This document shows, in pieces, positions 1 to 8,087 of a stretch of DNA of 64,000 nucleotides (position 1 is the first letter of the stretch; every line of letters begins with the position of its first letter). The position numbers and the translations under genes were made by a program. The notes beneath the pieces were generated by a model. It was not told where the DNA came from and searched no databases. It saw only the letters and a list, made by a program, of their open reading frames with translations. Source of the DNA: CAYTGM01 sp964437365 (lineage in GTDB: Bacteria > Sumerlaeota > Sumerlaeia > SLMS01); contig CAYTGM010000013.1 in the NCBI GenBank assembly GCA_964437365.1, positions 62,001 through 126,000 of the forward strand, given 5' to 3'.

Positions 1-1
1 G

Positions 2-484
2 ACTGGGGAAAACGGAGAAAGAGCACTTCGAAACTTCGACCAGGAGATCAACACAGTAAAAGAGAACTCGAAGTCAGTTTCGAAGAAAGGTCTTTCTGCG
101 CTCCTTGTGATGGACCGACAAATCGGTAACTTTGATGAAATGTTCAGCACAGGCCCAGGAACATTCCTCGAAGAGCTGATCCTTCTCATGGGGCTTTCAA
201 ATTCAACAAACGACGCTGATGCCCCCTACCCTACTGTATCGCTCGAATCCATTATCAAGAAGAAGCCTGAAGTAATCATAGAAGTGCGTACTGGTACACT
301 CAATAATATGAATATATCAGAAGCTTCCGTTACGAGAGAATGGACTGACTTGTACGAGACCTTTGGATTAACACCTCCCAAAGTTATCCTTATCGAGGAT
401 CCTCACCTTACGATTCCGGGACCGGGCATCACGGAGAGCCTCAAGTCGCTTCAACACAAGCTGAACGAAAAGCTTTCTCAATGA
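2..484 (+). CDS. Periplasmic binding protein of a BtuF/FhuD-type ABC importer (5' end cut off)
   Basis: The reading frame is open from the first bases of the window, so the N-terminus and signal peptide lie upstream. The visible C-terminal lobe has the pattern of class III binding proteins (TroA/BtuF fold): a segment around 'GLSALLVMDRQ', a 'GPGTFLEELI' helix, then 'ESIIKKKPEVIIEV', where these proteins state the position of the substrate site. Such proteins deliver vitamin B12, haem or ferric siderophores to a FecCD-type permease. The stop overlaps the next start as ATGA, so it is translationally coupled to the ATPase. The substrate cannot be told from what is visible. The in-frame ATG at 107 is internal to the fold and is not the real start. 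Confidence 0.85.
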   Translation, partial: TGENGERALRNFDQEINTVKENSKSVSKKGLSALLVMDRQIGNFDEMFSTGPGTFLEELILLMGLSNSTNDADAPYPTVSLESIIKKKPEVIIEVRTGTLNNMNISEASVTREWTDLYETFGLTPPKVILIEDPHLTIPGPGITESLKSLQHKLNEKLSQ

Positions 485-1284
485 AGGAGAGCGATTTCAT
501 CTATACTTTATCAGAAGTAAACTTCTGCTATCCTGGAACAGCAAGTAAAGCTCTTAGTGATATTGATCTAAACCTTCCGGCCGGTAAGTTTTTTGGAATC
601 ATCGGTCCCAACGGCTCAGGAAAATCAACGCTGCTGAAAATCTTGTCAGGTTGGAACCAACCGGACACAGGAAACGTTCTATATAGCCATAAACCCATTC
701 AATCCTTTCAAAGACGCCAACTTGCTTCTAGAATCTCTTTCCTGTCTCAATCAGAAACGCACCCTTTTGCCTATCGTGTAAAAGAGATCGTAGCGATGGG
801 CCTTCTTCCCCAGCGATTAAACACCGGTAAGAAAGAAGAAAGAGCTCTTATCGATGAAGAGGCAATGATCTCTAAAATCCTGCAATGGGTCGGCGTGGAA
901 CAACATCTGGATCGATATACAAGCAGTCTATCGGGCGGCGAAAGGCAGAGGGTTCTCCTAGCAAGAACTCTTGCTCAGAACCCGGAAACCCTGCTGCTGG
1001 ATGAACCAACAACATACCTTGATCCAGAGGGTCAGAAACGGTGCCTGTCATTGATAAGATCACTTGTGGATGAGGAACGATTGACGGCCATTGGAGTGTT
1101 TCATGATATTAATCTCGCATCTGCCTTCTGTGACCATCTTATTATGCTCAAGGAAGGCAAAGTCTTTCAATCTGGTCCTCTCAGTGAAGTACTAACAAAA
1201 GAGAACTTGAAAGGTCTCTTCCAGGTGGATTTTCATCTTAGCGAAGATTCCAAAGGTAGACCGTGGGCGAGGATGGAATTGTGA
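481..1284 (+). CDS. ABC transporter ATP-binding protein, FecE/BtuD/HmuV type
   Basis: This is the cytoplasmic ATPase that powers the importer encoded by the flanking genes. At 267 residues it has the normal family length. The Walker A loop (GPNGSGKST) lies near residue 42, the ABC signature LSGGERQRV near 150 and Walker B (TLLLDEPTTYLD) near 170, followed by a switch histidine in 'VFHDINLA'. The order binding protein, ATPase, permease and the short overlaps on both sides indicate one operon. B12, haem and iron-siderophore importers cannot be separated by the ATPase alone. Confidence 0.95.
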   Translation: MKESDFIYTLSEVNFCYPGTASKALSDIDLNLPAGKFFGIIGPNGSGKSTLLKILSGWNQPDTGNVLYSHKPIQSFQRRQLASRISFLSQSETHPFAYRVKEIVAMGLLPQRLNTGKKEERALIDEEAMISKILQWVGVEQHLDRYTSSLSGGERQRVLLARTLAQNPETLLLDEPTTYLDPEGQKRCLSLIRSLVDEERLTAIGVFHDINLASAFCDHLIMLKEGKVFQSGPLSEVLTKENLKGLFQVDFHLSEDSKGRPWARMEL

Positions 1285-2342
1285 CAATCCACACACGTAT
1301 TTTTAAGGAAATCTCTTCCTCAACGGAGATGCCTGACCAGTCACCTGCGAAAAGGCAGGACGGCAATCGATTGGTTGTCTGTTTAGCCTCATTTGCCTTT
1401 CTACTTCTCGCTCTTGCGCTTTGTCCCTTTGTAGGATATGCAGATGTTGGTATCGACATTCTCTGGAATTCTGAGAATTACGCGGAAACAGACCGTCAGA
1501 TCTTTTTTCTACTACGCCTTCCAAGAGTTCTCTTTGCTGCTCTCGCTGGGGCCGCTCTCTCTATCGCCGGGGTTGTCTATCAGGCAACACTGAGAAACGA
1601 TCTGGCAGAGCCATTCTCCCTGGGAGTCGCAGGAGGTGCAGCCCTGGGCGCTGTTCTTGGTATGCAAGTCAGCTTTCTATCTTCCTATGCTGCTTCGGTC
1701 CCGCTTCTTGCCTTCACAGGATCAATAGCTGCTATATTTATCGTATACACAATTTCCATGAGGAGAGGTGGAACGCTTTCACCCGAAACACTCATTCTGG
1801 CCGGAGTTGCCCTGAACCTGTTCTTTGGAGCAATCATTCTTGTTGTACAGTATCTGACCGATCCGTATCAAACAGTCCAGATCATTCGCTGGATGATGGG
1901 TGGAATTCCAGTTGTCGGCAAAGCACAACTCTTTGTCGGTATCGCTATCCTTCTTGTTTCATGGCTCACGCTCATGACCCTTTCGAAACAAATCGATATA
2001 CTGACCCTCGGCGAGTTTCCCGCTTTTCACTTGGGAGTGTCCGTAGGAAAACTACGCCTCATAACACTTACAATTGGGTCAGTTCTGACGGCAGCTGTTG
2101 TATCTGTGGCAGGACCAATCGGATTTGTCGGGCTGATTATTCCTCATATCATGAGACGCATCGGCGGAGCGACTCACGGTTACCTGCTGATAGCTGCACC
2201 ACTGGCCGGAGGGGCATTTCTTGTCTGTTGTGACACTCTTGCCAGGACACTCCTCGACGGAACCGAGTTACCAGTCGGCATTCTGACGGCAGCTCTCGGA
2301 TCTCCATTCTTCATTTGGATTCTCTGGAGGAAGAAAAAGTAA
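1263..2342 (+). CDS. FecCD-family ABC transporter permease
   Basis: An inner-membrane permease of the BtuC/FecCD family, 359 residues with about ten hydrophobic helices. Family hallmarks are 'LPRVLFAALAGAALSIAGV' near residue 80, 'NDLAEPFSLGVAGGAALG' shortly after, and 'GPIGFVGLIIPHIMRRIGG' in the C-terminal third, the loop that contacts the ATPase. Two starts are possible: ATG at 1263, inside the ATPase gene, or GTG at 1281, which forms a GTGA overlap with the ATPase stop and has 'gagga' upstream. The latter matches the coupling style elsewhere in this genome. The gene ends one base before the stop of a convergent gene. Confidence 0.94.
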   Translation: MGEDGIVTIHTRIFKEISSSTEMPDQSPAKRQDGNRLVVCLASFAFLLLALALCPFVGYADVGIDILWNSENYAETDRQIFFLLRLPRVLFAALAGAALSIAGVVYQATLRNDLAEPFSLGVAGGAALGAVLGMQVSFLSSYAASVPLLAFTGSIAAIFIVYTISMRRGGTLSPETLILAGVALNLFFGAIILVVQYLTDPYQTVQIIRWMMGGIPVVGKAQLFVGIAILLVSWLTLMTLSKQIDILTLGEFPAFHLGVSVGKLRLITLTIGSVLTAAVVSVAGPIGFVGLIIPHIMRRIGGATHGYLLIAAPLAGGAFLVCCDTLARTLLDGTELPVGILTAALGSPFFIWILWRKKK

Positions 2343-2343
2343 G

Positions 2344-3426
2344 TTATCTGACCTTGAAGCGATGAATACCATAGGGAGCTTCTGGATTAGCTCCTTCGTG
2401 TATCCGAGCAGTCGTGAAGTAAATCGAGTCGTTTGGCCCGAGACTGAATGAATCCGGCCAGCTGATAGCCTCGCCCGAAACAACAGTTTCTACTTCTCCT
2501 GAGCTGGTAGTGCGTCGGATCGCGTTATGTTCAAGAGCTGAGATATATACCTTACCGTCAGGACCAAAAATAAGGCCATCGGAAGCCCCTGTTTCTCCAA
2601 CTACTTGAACACGACTTGCGAGTTCTGAAGACGTAAGTGACCCATTTCTCAAGTCAGCGCCGCTAATGCTATACATGGTCCGGCCTGTCAGCGCCTGATA
2701 AAAGACCGTATCTGAAGCAGCATCATAAGCAATCCCGTCTGCATGGACCTCGCGTTTTTCTCCATTCTGAAGCCATTGGTCCCCCTCGATAGTAAGGATG
2801 ACATCTTCCGCTTCTGTCGAGGGATGATCGTCCAGGAGACGTCGAATGACGCCTGTATTCATATCAGCAACGATTAGTGCGCCATCGCCGGAATCTGTGA
2901 TATAGGCGACTTCTCTCGCTGTATCGATACGCACATCGTTCAAATAACTTGTTTCTTTTGTAATATTTGAGGGGAAGAGAATGGATTGTTCTATTTCACC
3001 AGACTCAAGATTGATCTGAAGAAGTTTTGCTCCACCCGAGACGACGCCTTGAAATTTCGGGTTCGCGGGATCAAGTATCCAAAGACGATTTTTGTCGTCG
3101 ATAAAGACAGACTGAACACAGACGAAATGGCTGTAGGGATCTTTTCCTTCATCCCAGCTGTTCATAGCTGCATTCGGATAAGGGACTGGCTTTCCATCAA
3201 CAAGTTCTGCGACGGAGATGGGTACATCATCAGACCAGCGAGGGTAATTAACGAAGATGCGATTGTCCTGTGAAACCGCAATACCCGTCCATTGACGATC
3301 TGAGGTCGCCACTGTTTCCAGTTCAGGAGCCGTGTAGGTATTGATTGTTTCCTGCACAGTGGCGCAAGAGGTGAGGAGAATAGTGGTCGAGACTAAAAAC
3401 GTCGACGTTATCTTAGCTGGCTTCAT
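2344..3426 (-). CDS. Secreted lipoprotein with MRJP/SMP-30-like beta-propeller
   Basis: The protein (360 residues) resembles the major royal jelly protein / L-dopachrome tautomerase-related family, itself close to SMP-30/gluconolactonase propellers. Supporting stretches are 'DDKNRLWILDPANPKFQG', 'SYLNDVRIDTAREVAYITDS' and 'ASDGLIFGPDGKVYISALEH'. I chose the ATG at 3424-3426 because it opens a clean lipoprotein signal (MKPAKI, a hydrophobic run, lipobox LLTSC) and has 'agga' upstream; an in-frame ATG at 3495 would bury the signal peptide. It is therefore likely tethered to a membrane on the periplasmic side. The substrate is unknown. It is convergent with the importer permease and not clearly part of an operon. 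Confidence 0.8.
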   Translation of the reverse strand: MKPAKITSTFLVSTTILLTSCATVQETINTYTAPELETVATSDRQWTGIAVSQDNRIFVNYPRWSDDVPISVAELVDGKPVPYPNAAMNSWDEGKDPYSHFVCVQSVFIDDKNRLWILDPANPKFQGVVSGGAKLLQINLESGEIEQSILFPSNITKETSYLNDVRIDTAREVAYITDSGDGALIVADMNTGVIRRLLDDHPSTEAEDVILTIEGDQWLQNGEKREVHADGIAYDAASDTVFYQALTGRTMYSISGADLRNGSLTSSELASRVQVVGETGASDGLIFGPDGKVYISALEHNAIRRTTSSGEVETVVSGEAISWPDSFSLGPNDSIYFTTARIHEGANPEAPYGIHRFKVR

Positions 3427-3509
3427 ATTTTTGTCCGTCCTGAGAAATGTGGTTGGATTCCTGTCATTATTTACGGGCGAGCAAAATCCGGGCAAGACCC
3501 GCGGAGGGA

Positions 3510-3793
3510 ACGGTTAAAACCGTGGGGGGATGGGGGAATATCAGGTGCGCAGGTTAAAACCCGCGCCTCGGCTAAAGCCTCGCTACGCTCGAAGTGAATA
3601 GCCCCTTGAAACTGTGCTGCGCGGAACAACAGCAGTTGCGAATCCTTAGAAATGAATCTGCGTCTCGGAATCACCTTCCATCATAAGGCCCCTCTCAACC
3701 CCTCCGAGCGAAGCGAGACTTTAGCCGAGGCTCGTACTTTAGTACGAGCACACCTCCCCGTCCCTCAACACCCCATCAACCGTTTCAACGGTT
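3510..3793 (+). repeat. REPIN-like palindromic repeat module, copy A
   Basis: The module is bounded by short palindromes: 'acggttaaaaccgt' on the left and a 7-bp-stem palindrome (aaccgtt, loop tc, aacggtt) at 3778-3793 on the right. Inside each end sits a second hairpin, 3547-3566 (gcgcaggtt/aacccgcgc, one G-U pair on the minus strand) and 3730-3749 (gctcgtact/agtacgagc). Each is followed by the shared string 'ctcggctaaag...tcgct' in mirror orientation. The two ends are thus inverted copies of one REP-like unit around a unique core of about 110 bases. This is the usual shape of REPINs mobilised by RAYT transposases. Bases 3427-3509, between the lipoprotein start and this module, show nothing recognisable beyond the lipoprotein's ribosome-binding site. 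Confidence 0.8.
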
Positions 3794-4305
3794 TCTAGAT
3801 CCTCGAAGTACGCACCTTCGAAGTCGTATGGAGCCTCATCCTCTTCAATGAAACCATCGCCCTCCGCTATATCTTTCAATCCAGCCCTTTCCATCATGAT
3901 GACAAACTCTTCTCGAAAGGACAGATTTCGATGATGGACTTTCTGATTATCGATATACGAACACACCTGAGGTAACTTATCGTAAGAGACAGAAAAAACC
4001 GCATACGACCTCTGCCAGCGAAATTTTTCATGCGATATTTGATGCTTATTGATCCAATAAGAACTTGACCCTTTGAAGTACTTCACAAGTTCCTCAAGTG
4101 TATAGTTTGTTGGCATATTAATGAGAATATGAACGTGATCCGGATTTACATAGAGCGTCAGAAGTTCAACCCCTTTCTCCTTCAGATATACCTGAAGAAA
4201 ACCTGCTACTCGGCGCCCTCCTTCATCGTTTAGAGATGCACGGCGGTCTTTTGTCGACCAGACAAAGTGCTGGTAGGATTGAACATGGGTTCGTTTAGAC
4301 ATCAT
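3739..4305 (-). CDS. IS200-like / REP-associated tyrosine transposase (RAYT)
   Basis: A single-stranded DNA transposase of the Y1 HUH family. Its N-terminal 145 residues carry 'HFVWSTKDRRASL', the metal-binding HUH motif in 'NPDHVHILI', the typical 'WQRSYAVFSVSYDKL' and the nucleophile region 'VCSYIDNQKVHH', where the tyrosine of the YxxxQ signature is present. All catalytic residues look intact. About 40 extra acidic residues follow the domain; the last of these are encoded by the flanking palindromes, and the stop codon lies in the loop of the hairpin at 3730-3749. No partner orfB/TnpB is nearby. The gene lies between half-modules of the repeat it probably acts on, which favours a domesticated RAYT over a free insertion sequence. 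Confidence 0.9.
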   Translation of the reverse strand: MMSKRTHVQSYQHFVWSTKDRRASLNDEGGRRVAGFLQVYLKEKGVELLTLYVNPDHVHILINMPTNYTLEELVKYFKGSSSYWINKHQISHEKFRWQRSYAVFSVSYDKLPQVCSYIDNQKVHHRNLSFREEFVIMMERAGLKDIAEGDGFIEEDEAPYDFEGAYFEDLETVETVDGVLRDGEVCSY

Positions 4306-4420
4306 CGCTGCCTTGAAGGAGATAGTTCAAATGTGTTTTGAGCGGAATAATGACGAAAGAAGATGGGCAGTCAATACAGATCCTATCCCGAATACATAGC
4401 GATACGTCGAAAACGGCGAA

Positions 4421-4508
4421 AACGGTTAAAACCGTTATAATGAGGGTGGGACGACATCAGGTGCGCAGGTTAAAACCTGCGCCTCGGCTAAAGTCTCGCT
4501 ACGCTCGG
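4421..4508 (+). repeat. REPIN-like half module, copy C
   Basis: This is the left half only: outer palindrome aacggtt/aaccgtt at 4421-4436, inner perfect 9-bp hairpin gcgcaggtt/aacctgcgc at 4463-4482, then the conserved 'ctcggctaaagtctcgct' tail. No matching right half follows before copy B begins. It lies on the 5' side of the transposase gene, while copy A lies on its 3' side, so the gene is bracketed by two half-modules in mirror orientation. The inner hairpin here is fully paired, unlike in copies A and B. Confidence 0.75.
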
Positions 4509-4636
4509 AGAGAACTTCCCTATGAAATTTTGTAATATCAGGAACCATCATTGGGAAAATCTGAGGCGGAATGCACGCTTCGAATTCTTCTGCTGATAAC
4601 GAACCTCTTTCTTCCCCCTTTGATTTACCATTGGAA

Positions 4637-4915
4637 AACGGTTAAAACCGTTCGGGGATGTGGGCCACATTAGACGTGCGCAGGTTAAAACCCGCGCCTC
4701 GACTAAAGCCTCGCTGCGCTCGGAGCGAACTGCGCCATTCAATTGTACTCCGAATAGCAAGAGTAGCTGTGAGTCCTGAAAGTGAATTCGCGTCTCGGAA
4801 TCACCTTCCATCAAAAGGCCTATCAAAACCCTTCCGAGCGAAGCGAGACTTTAGCCGAGGCTCGCACTTCAGTGCGAGCATGCATCGAAACTCCCCCCCA
4901 ACCGTTTCAACGGTT
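4637..4915 (+). repeat. REPIN-like palindromic repeat module, copy B
   Basis: A second full module of nearly the same length as copy A and similar throughout, including its core (both contain 'cgtctcggaatcaccttcca'). Outer palindromes are at 4637-4652 and 4900-4915; inner hairpins are at 4678-4697 and 4860-4879. The right inner hairpin is gctcgcact/agtgcgagc, where copy A has gctcgtact/agtacgagc. That is a paired T-A to C-G change which keeps the stem. The module ends six bases before the stop of the downstream minus-strand gene. Confidence 0.8.
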
Positions 4916-4920
4916 TCTCC

Positions 4921-5628
4921 CTACACCACCTCAATCCGTCGCCAAACCACCTTTTCTCCGGGCGTATAGCCAGGACTTAACCCGAGGATTTCCAACCCGA
5001 GCGTATCTCCCACCTCATAAGTGAATTTCGTTTGAATCTGTATAGACTCGTCAAATTCCTGGCCCGAGTGGTAGCTCTCCTGTGGGAAATCGCTCGCCGA
5101 CGTAATCGTGCTTTTCTCTGCTTTCATCGCGGCAGATCGGAGAGGTGGCGACACATGGACGCGCCACATCGCTTTCCCCTGACCATACCCATGGGAGAAA
5201 CGAATCCTCAAGGCGTCATTGCTGATATGCTCAACAACTGGCTCTGGGTCAGGCACACGAACGACCTCAGCCTCAGGCGCAGCAAGAACGACCGTCTGCC
5301 CTGCAATTAACCGATGAATGTTTACCTGCTGAAAGGCACCGTAAACTCGACGTGGAGCCCGATATAAACAACTCCCCCGTTTCCTTAGAAAGGCAGTGTA
5401 TGCCTCCCAATCTCGCACCTGTGCGAGTGTGAGCTTTTTATACTCACGAGAAACACGCTGCATCGCTGCGCGATAGGCAAGCTGAAGCGGTGTTTCCGGG
5501 TCATTAACATTCGCGGAACTCTTGATGAATGCTCGACCTTCAACCTCATATATGACGGGAGAATTTTCGTCGGGTCCGATCTTGCCTCGTAGTGAAGCAA
5601 TCGGTGGAGTAAGTTTAACTTTAGCCAT
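4921..5628 (-). CDS. Hypothetical protein, remotely DUF6266-like
   Basis: A 235-residue soluble protein with no signal peptide or membrane segment. The N-terminus (MAKVKLTPPIASLRGKIG, then 'NDPETPLQLAYRAAMQRV') recalls small proteins such as DUF6266, which begin with a 'GKIG' strand and a 'P.TP.Q...R' helix and are often found near phage-like genes. The C-terminal half is beta-rich. I do not recognise a function and see no catalytic motif. It stands alone between the REPIN cluster and a pilin-like gene. It looks coding because it opens with ATG and has even amino-acid use, and no competing frame is better. Confidence 0.6.
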   Translation of the reverse strand: MAKVKLTPPIASLRGKIGPDENSPVIYEVEGRAFIKSSANVNDPETPLQLAYRAAMQRVSREYKKLTLAQVRDWEAYTAFLRKRGSCLYRAPRRVYGAFQQVNIHRLIAGQTVVLAAPEAEVVRVPDPEPVVEHISNDALRIRFSHGYGQGKAMWRVHVSPPLRSAAMKAEKSTITSASDFPQESYHSGQEFDESIQIQTKFTYEVGDTLGLEILGLSPGYTPGEKVVWRRIEVV

Positions 5629-5921
5629 AGCTGTCTATATCCTCATCACCTCCCGCGTGTAACCCGGGAGATCGTATTCTGATCACATGAAAACCAAGTG
5701 AGGAGAAGAACGTACAGCGAAGTCAGTTTGCTGTCAAGATGGTGACAGTAATTTTACATGAAGTTTACCCGGATACAACCTGTGTATCGTCAGGCTCTAT
5801 CCTCGATAAGCAACGAGGCAGAATGCAGCCAGAATGCAGGCAGGAAGCAGGAGGGAGAAGGGTTGTTGAAGCTTATGTTCTTGGAGATTTAGCGGCTCAT
5901 CAGCTATAAAATAAAAGGAAA
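5629..5921. other. Intergenic stretch with CTGC-rich short repeats
   Basis: No gene is supported here. Bases 5818-5853 hold imperfect short repeats on the theme 'gaatgcag' / 'caggaagcag'. A similar string in the opposite orientation occurs at 41126-41170. The remainder shows no clear promoter or structure apart from the terminator described next. Confidence 0.4.
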
Positions 5922-5952
5922 GCGGCTTCCGGTGAGAGAGGTCGGAAGCCGC
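5922..5952 (-). terminator. Rho-independent terminator of the pilin-like gene
   Basis: A perfect 10-bp stem (gcggcttccg with cggaagccgc) around an 11-base loop lies 34 bases past the stop of the minus-strand pilin gene. On the minus strand it is followed by a T-rich tract (tttccttttatttta). Confidence 0.85.
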
Positions 5953-5985
5953 GTTATTACCTAAGATGGAAGGAATCGAATTTGA

Positions 5986-6648
5986 TTAGTTATTAGCCAT
6001 ACCAGCTTCGCTTGGAACTTCACCACCGGAGCGGATAATGTCACCACGGCTGATTGTTCCGTTTGTTGGGTCGTAAACACCCTCAACAATGTGTGAATCG
6101 GGCTGGTTACCAACTGCCACGTTATAGACGCGCCAGTTAATCGCGTCCTGAAGCTTGTCTGGACCCAGACTCCAGGAAATCCAACCTGCGTAATCTTGTG
6201 GTGCTCCTGAACCGTAGTCCTGAGTGAAAGTCTGAAATGTCTGATAGCTGATATAGTCTTGATCATAAACGGTACCTGCGCCGGGAATACCTGGCGCGTT
6301 TGTAATCTGACCCTTTTCGATGAAGATATCGAGCATCATATCCACTGAAGTCAAATACGCGATGGGCGTCGTCAAACGATAGAGGCATTTGTTGGCTTCA
6401 AGATAGATACCACCAGACTGTCCCTGCCAGCTATAATGAGGTGGATACCGGTTATTATCAACAAAATAGGTTTCAATGCCGGTGGCCATAGACCGCATGT
6501 CAGCTTTCATCCGTGAGACTTTACTTCTTGTTTGAGCCTCAAGGAAGTTTGGAACTGCGATCGCAGCGAGAATGGCGATGATGGCTACAACGATGAGCAG
6601 TTCGATGAGCGTAAACGCCTTGTTTGGTTTGGGGGTAAATGTACGCAC
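5986..6648 (-). CDS. Type IV pilin / type II secretion pseudopilin-like protein
   Basis: A 220-residue class III-signal protein. A short basic leader is followed by 'KAFTLIELLIVVAIIAIL', with the glutamate at +5 of the mature protein, then the hydrophobic stalk ending 'AIAVPNFLEAQTRSKVSR'. A helix with 'ADMRSMATGIETYFVDNN' leads to a variable globular part. The C-terminus has a YDPTNGT...GDI signature, shared with the pilin-like protein at 61677-62315. Prepilin peptidase should cleave before the phenylalanine. The start is GTG with an excellent 'aaggag' seven bases upstream. It is monocistronic, with its own terminator. It could be a major pilin, a minor pilin or a secretion pseudopilin; the pilC genes at 42997-45995 may supply the platform. 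Confidence 0.9.
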   Translation of the reverse strand: MRTFTPKPNKAFTLIELLIVVAIIAILAAIAVPNFLEAQTRSKVSRMKADMRSMATGIETYFVDNNRYPPHYSWQGQSGGIYLEANKCLYRLTTPIAYLTSVDMMLDIFIEKGQITNAPGIPGAGTVYDQDYISYQTFQTFTQDYGSGAPQDYAGWISWSLGPDKLQDAINWRVYNVAVGNQPDSHIVEGVYDPTNGTISRGDIIRSGGEVPSEAGMANN

Positions 6649-7180
6649 TTTAAATCTCCTTAACGAGTGTCCCTTGCTTAATGGTTTAAGAAGAACAGAA
6701 ACCGATGCTCTTGTCGAGCATTTTTTTCATCCTCTGACATAAATATCTCGAGCACTGACGATTCGATCTAACGACGAAACCCTCTGTGCTTGAGTGACAT
6801 TCGCCAACCGTAGCGGTCCAAACCACCTGACCGAAATATAATTCATCCGCCATCTTAAGGTCAGAATAATGTCAATCCTCCTCATACAGATGGAGCATTA
6901 TCAGGTTAAACTTCGAAATCAACATTCACACGAGCGGTACAAAGGTCCTGCAGAAGGAAGAGCAAATCCAGACAGATTCTGTGTAGTAAACAAGAATCGC
7001 TAAACAGAAATGTCTCTCGTTCTTTCGCCGAAACGGCGAGAGCTCTTGGAACTCCCCTCGTGCGAAAATCCTTAATTTCAGAATAAAATGGCTTGAGAAT
7101 CGTTTAAGTAGCACTTCTACTCTCAACCGAGGCAGGTAAATCTGAGGATTTTTCTGCCTTAGCAATGAAGGAACGAAACT
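6649..7180. other. Intergenic region between divergent genes, little visible content
   Basis: The 532 bases separate the minus-strand pilin gene from the plus-strand sugar operon. Only two things stand out: the strong Shine-Dalgarno of the pilin gene at its left edge, and a 6-bp hairpin (atgctc/gagcat) followed by seven T on the plus strand near 6702-6727, which has no gene upstream of it to terminate. A long minus-strand frame crossing into the next gene lacks family features and is not believed. Confidence 0.4.
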
Positions 7181-8062
7181 GTGGCTCGACTGAACCGAAA
7201 TAATAACCACCAACCCACCCTTCGTCATGATCTCAGCTTTATCTCGCTGATCGATCTTCCAACATGGAGTACTGGTCCCATCAATCTGCCAGAAATAGAG
7301 CAGCTGCAGGCCATTAAGGCAGCAGGATATGAAGGGGTGCAGGGAGCTGATGCAAAACTCGCCCGACAGGTTGGCCTTGTCCCTACCGCCATGGGAAACA
7401 TCCAACTCCCCGGCCAGATGAAAGAGGTCTGTCTGAAACATCGTGATGAAGGATATGAATGCATCACGATCCATATGGGGAGCGGCCTTGAATCCGCCTC
7501 GGAAGCTGCCAGATTGACGGAGGATGTGCTGAAAGCCTCTGTTGAAACAGGTTTTCCTGTCTATATTGAAACACACCGTGCAACACTGACTCAGGATATA
7601 TGGCGCACTGTTGAACTGATCAAAGAATTCCCTGAGATAGAATTAAACATCGATTTTTCCCACTGGTACTCAGGACTGGAAATGCCCAATGGAAATTGGG
7701 AGCGCAAAATGGAGTTTATGCAGCCAGTATTTGAACGGGCCGCATACATGCACGGTCGTATTGGAAATTCAAGCCACATGCAGGTAAATATTGGAGATGG
7801 TCAAGGCTTCGTTTTTGTAGAACATTTTCGGGACCTGTGGACACGAACTTTCAGAGCCTTTCTTGCATCAGCAAAGCCGGGCGACATTCTGCCTTTTGCA
7901 CCGGAGTTACTTTGGCCCGGTATTTTCTACGCCAGAGAATTTCCAGATGAGAAGGGTCATCTTCGAGAAGAATCAGATCGATGGGAGCAGTCCCTGGTTT
8001 TACGGCAGATTGCTCAAGAGTGTTTTGATCAAGCTCAAGAATCACTCCAGCTAACCGCATAG
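7181..8062 (+). CDS. Sugar phosphate isomerase/epimerase (xylose isomerase-like TIM barrel)
   Basis: A 293-residue member of the AP-endonuclease-2 / xylose isomerase-like superfamily, usually metal-dependent and acting on sugars or keto-sugars. Barrel-strand signatures are 'QAIKAAGYEGVQGADAKLA', 'ETGFPVYIETHRATLTQD' (metal-ligand glutamate), 'IELNIDFSHWYSG' (aspartate and histidine ligands) and 'YMHGRIGNS' (histidine). The start is GTG with 'aagga' about eight bases upstream; no ATG fits the family. It is followed 25 bases later by an aldo/keto reductase and then by a Tat-exported Gfo/Idh/MocA enzyme. That grouping is typical of modules that oxidise a sugar and then isomerise or cleave it. 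The exact substrate cannot be read from the sequence. Confidence 0.85.
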   Translation: MARLNRNNNHQPTLRHDLSFISLIDLPTWSTGPINLPEIEQLQAIKAAGYEGVQGADAKLARQVGLVPTAMGNIQLPGQMKEVCLKHRDEGYECITIHMGSGLESASEAARLTEDVLKASVETGFPVYIETHRATLTQDIWRTVELIKEFPEIELNIDFSHWYSGLEMPNGNWERKMEFMQPVFERAAYMHGRIGNSSHMQVNIGDGQGFVFVEHFRDLWTRTFRAFLASAKPGDILPFAPELLWPGIFYAREFPDEKGHLREESDRWEQSLVLRQIAQECFDQAQESLQLTA

Positions 8063-8087
8063 AGACAGGAAGAAGAAAGAAAGACTC

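Noticed and set aside
5730..5860. Fourth copy of the 162-bp element
   Set aside because: Only a nine-base match (agatggtga) to the complement of the element; flanking bases do not align.
6702..6727. Terminator on the plus strand
   Set aside because: The hairpin is only 6 bp and no plus-strand gene lies upstream for it to terminate.
6926..7576. Minus-strand open frame of 216 codons
   Set aside because: It runs antisense through the well-supported TIM-barrel gene and has no family features or signal.
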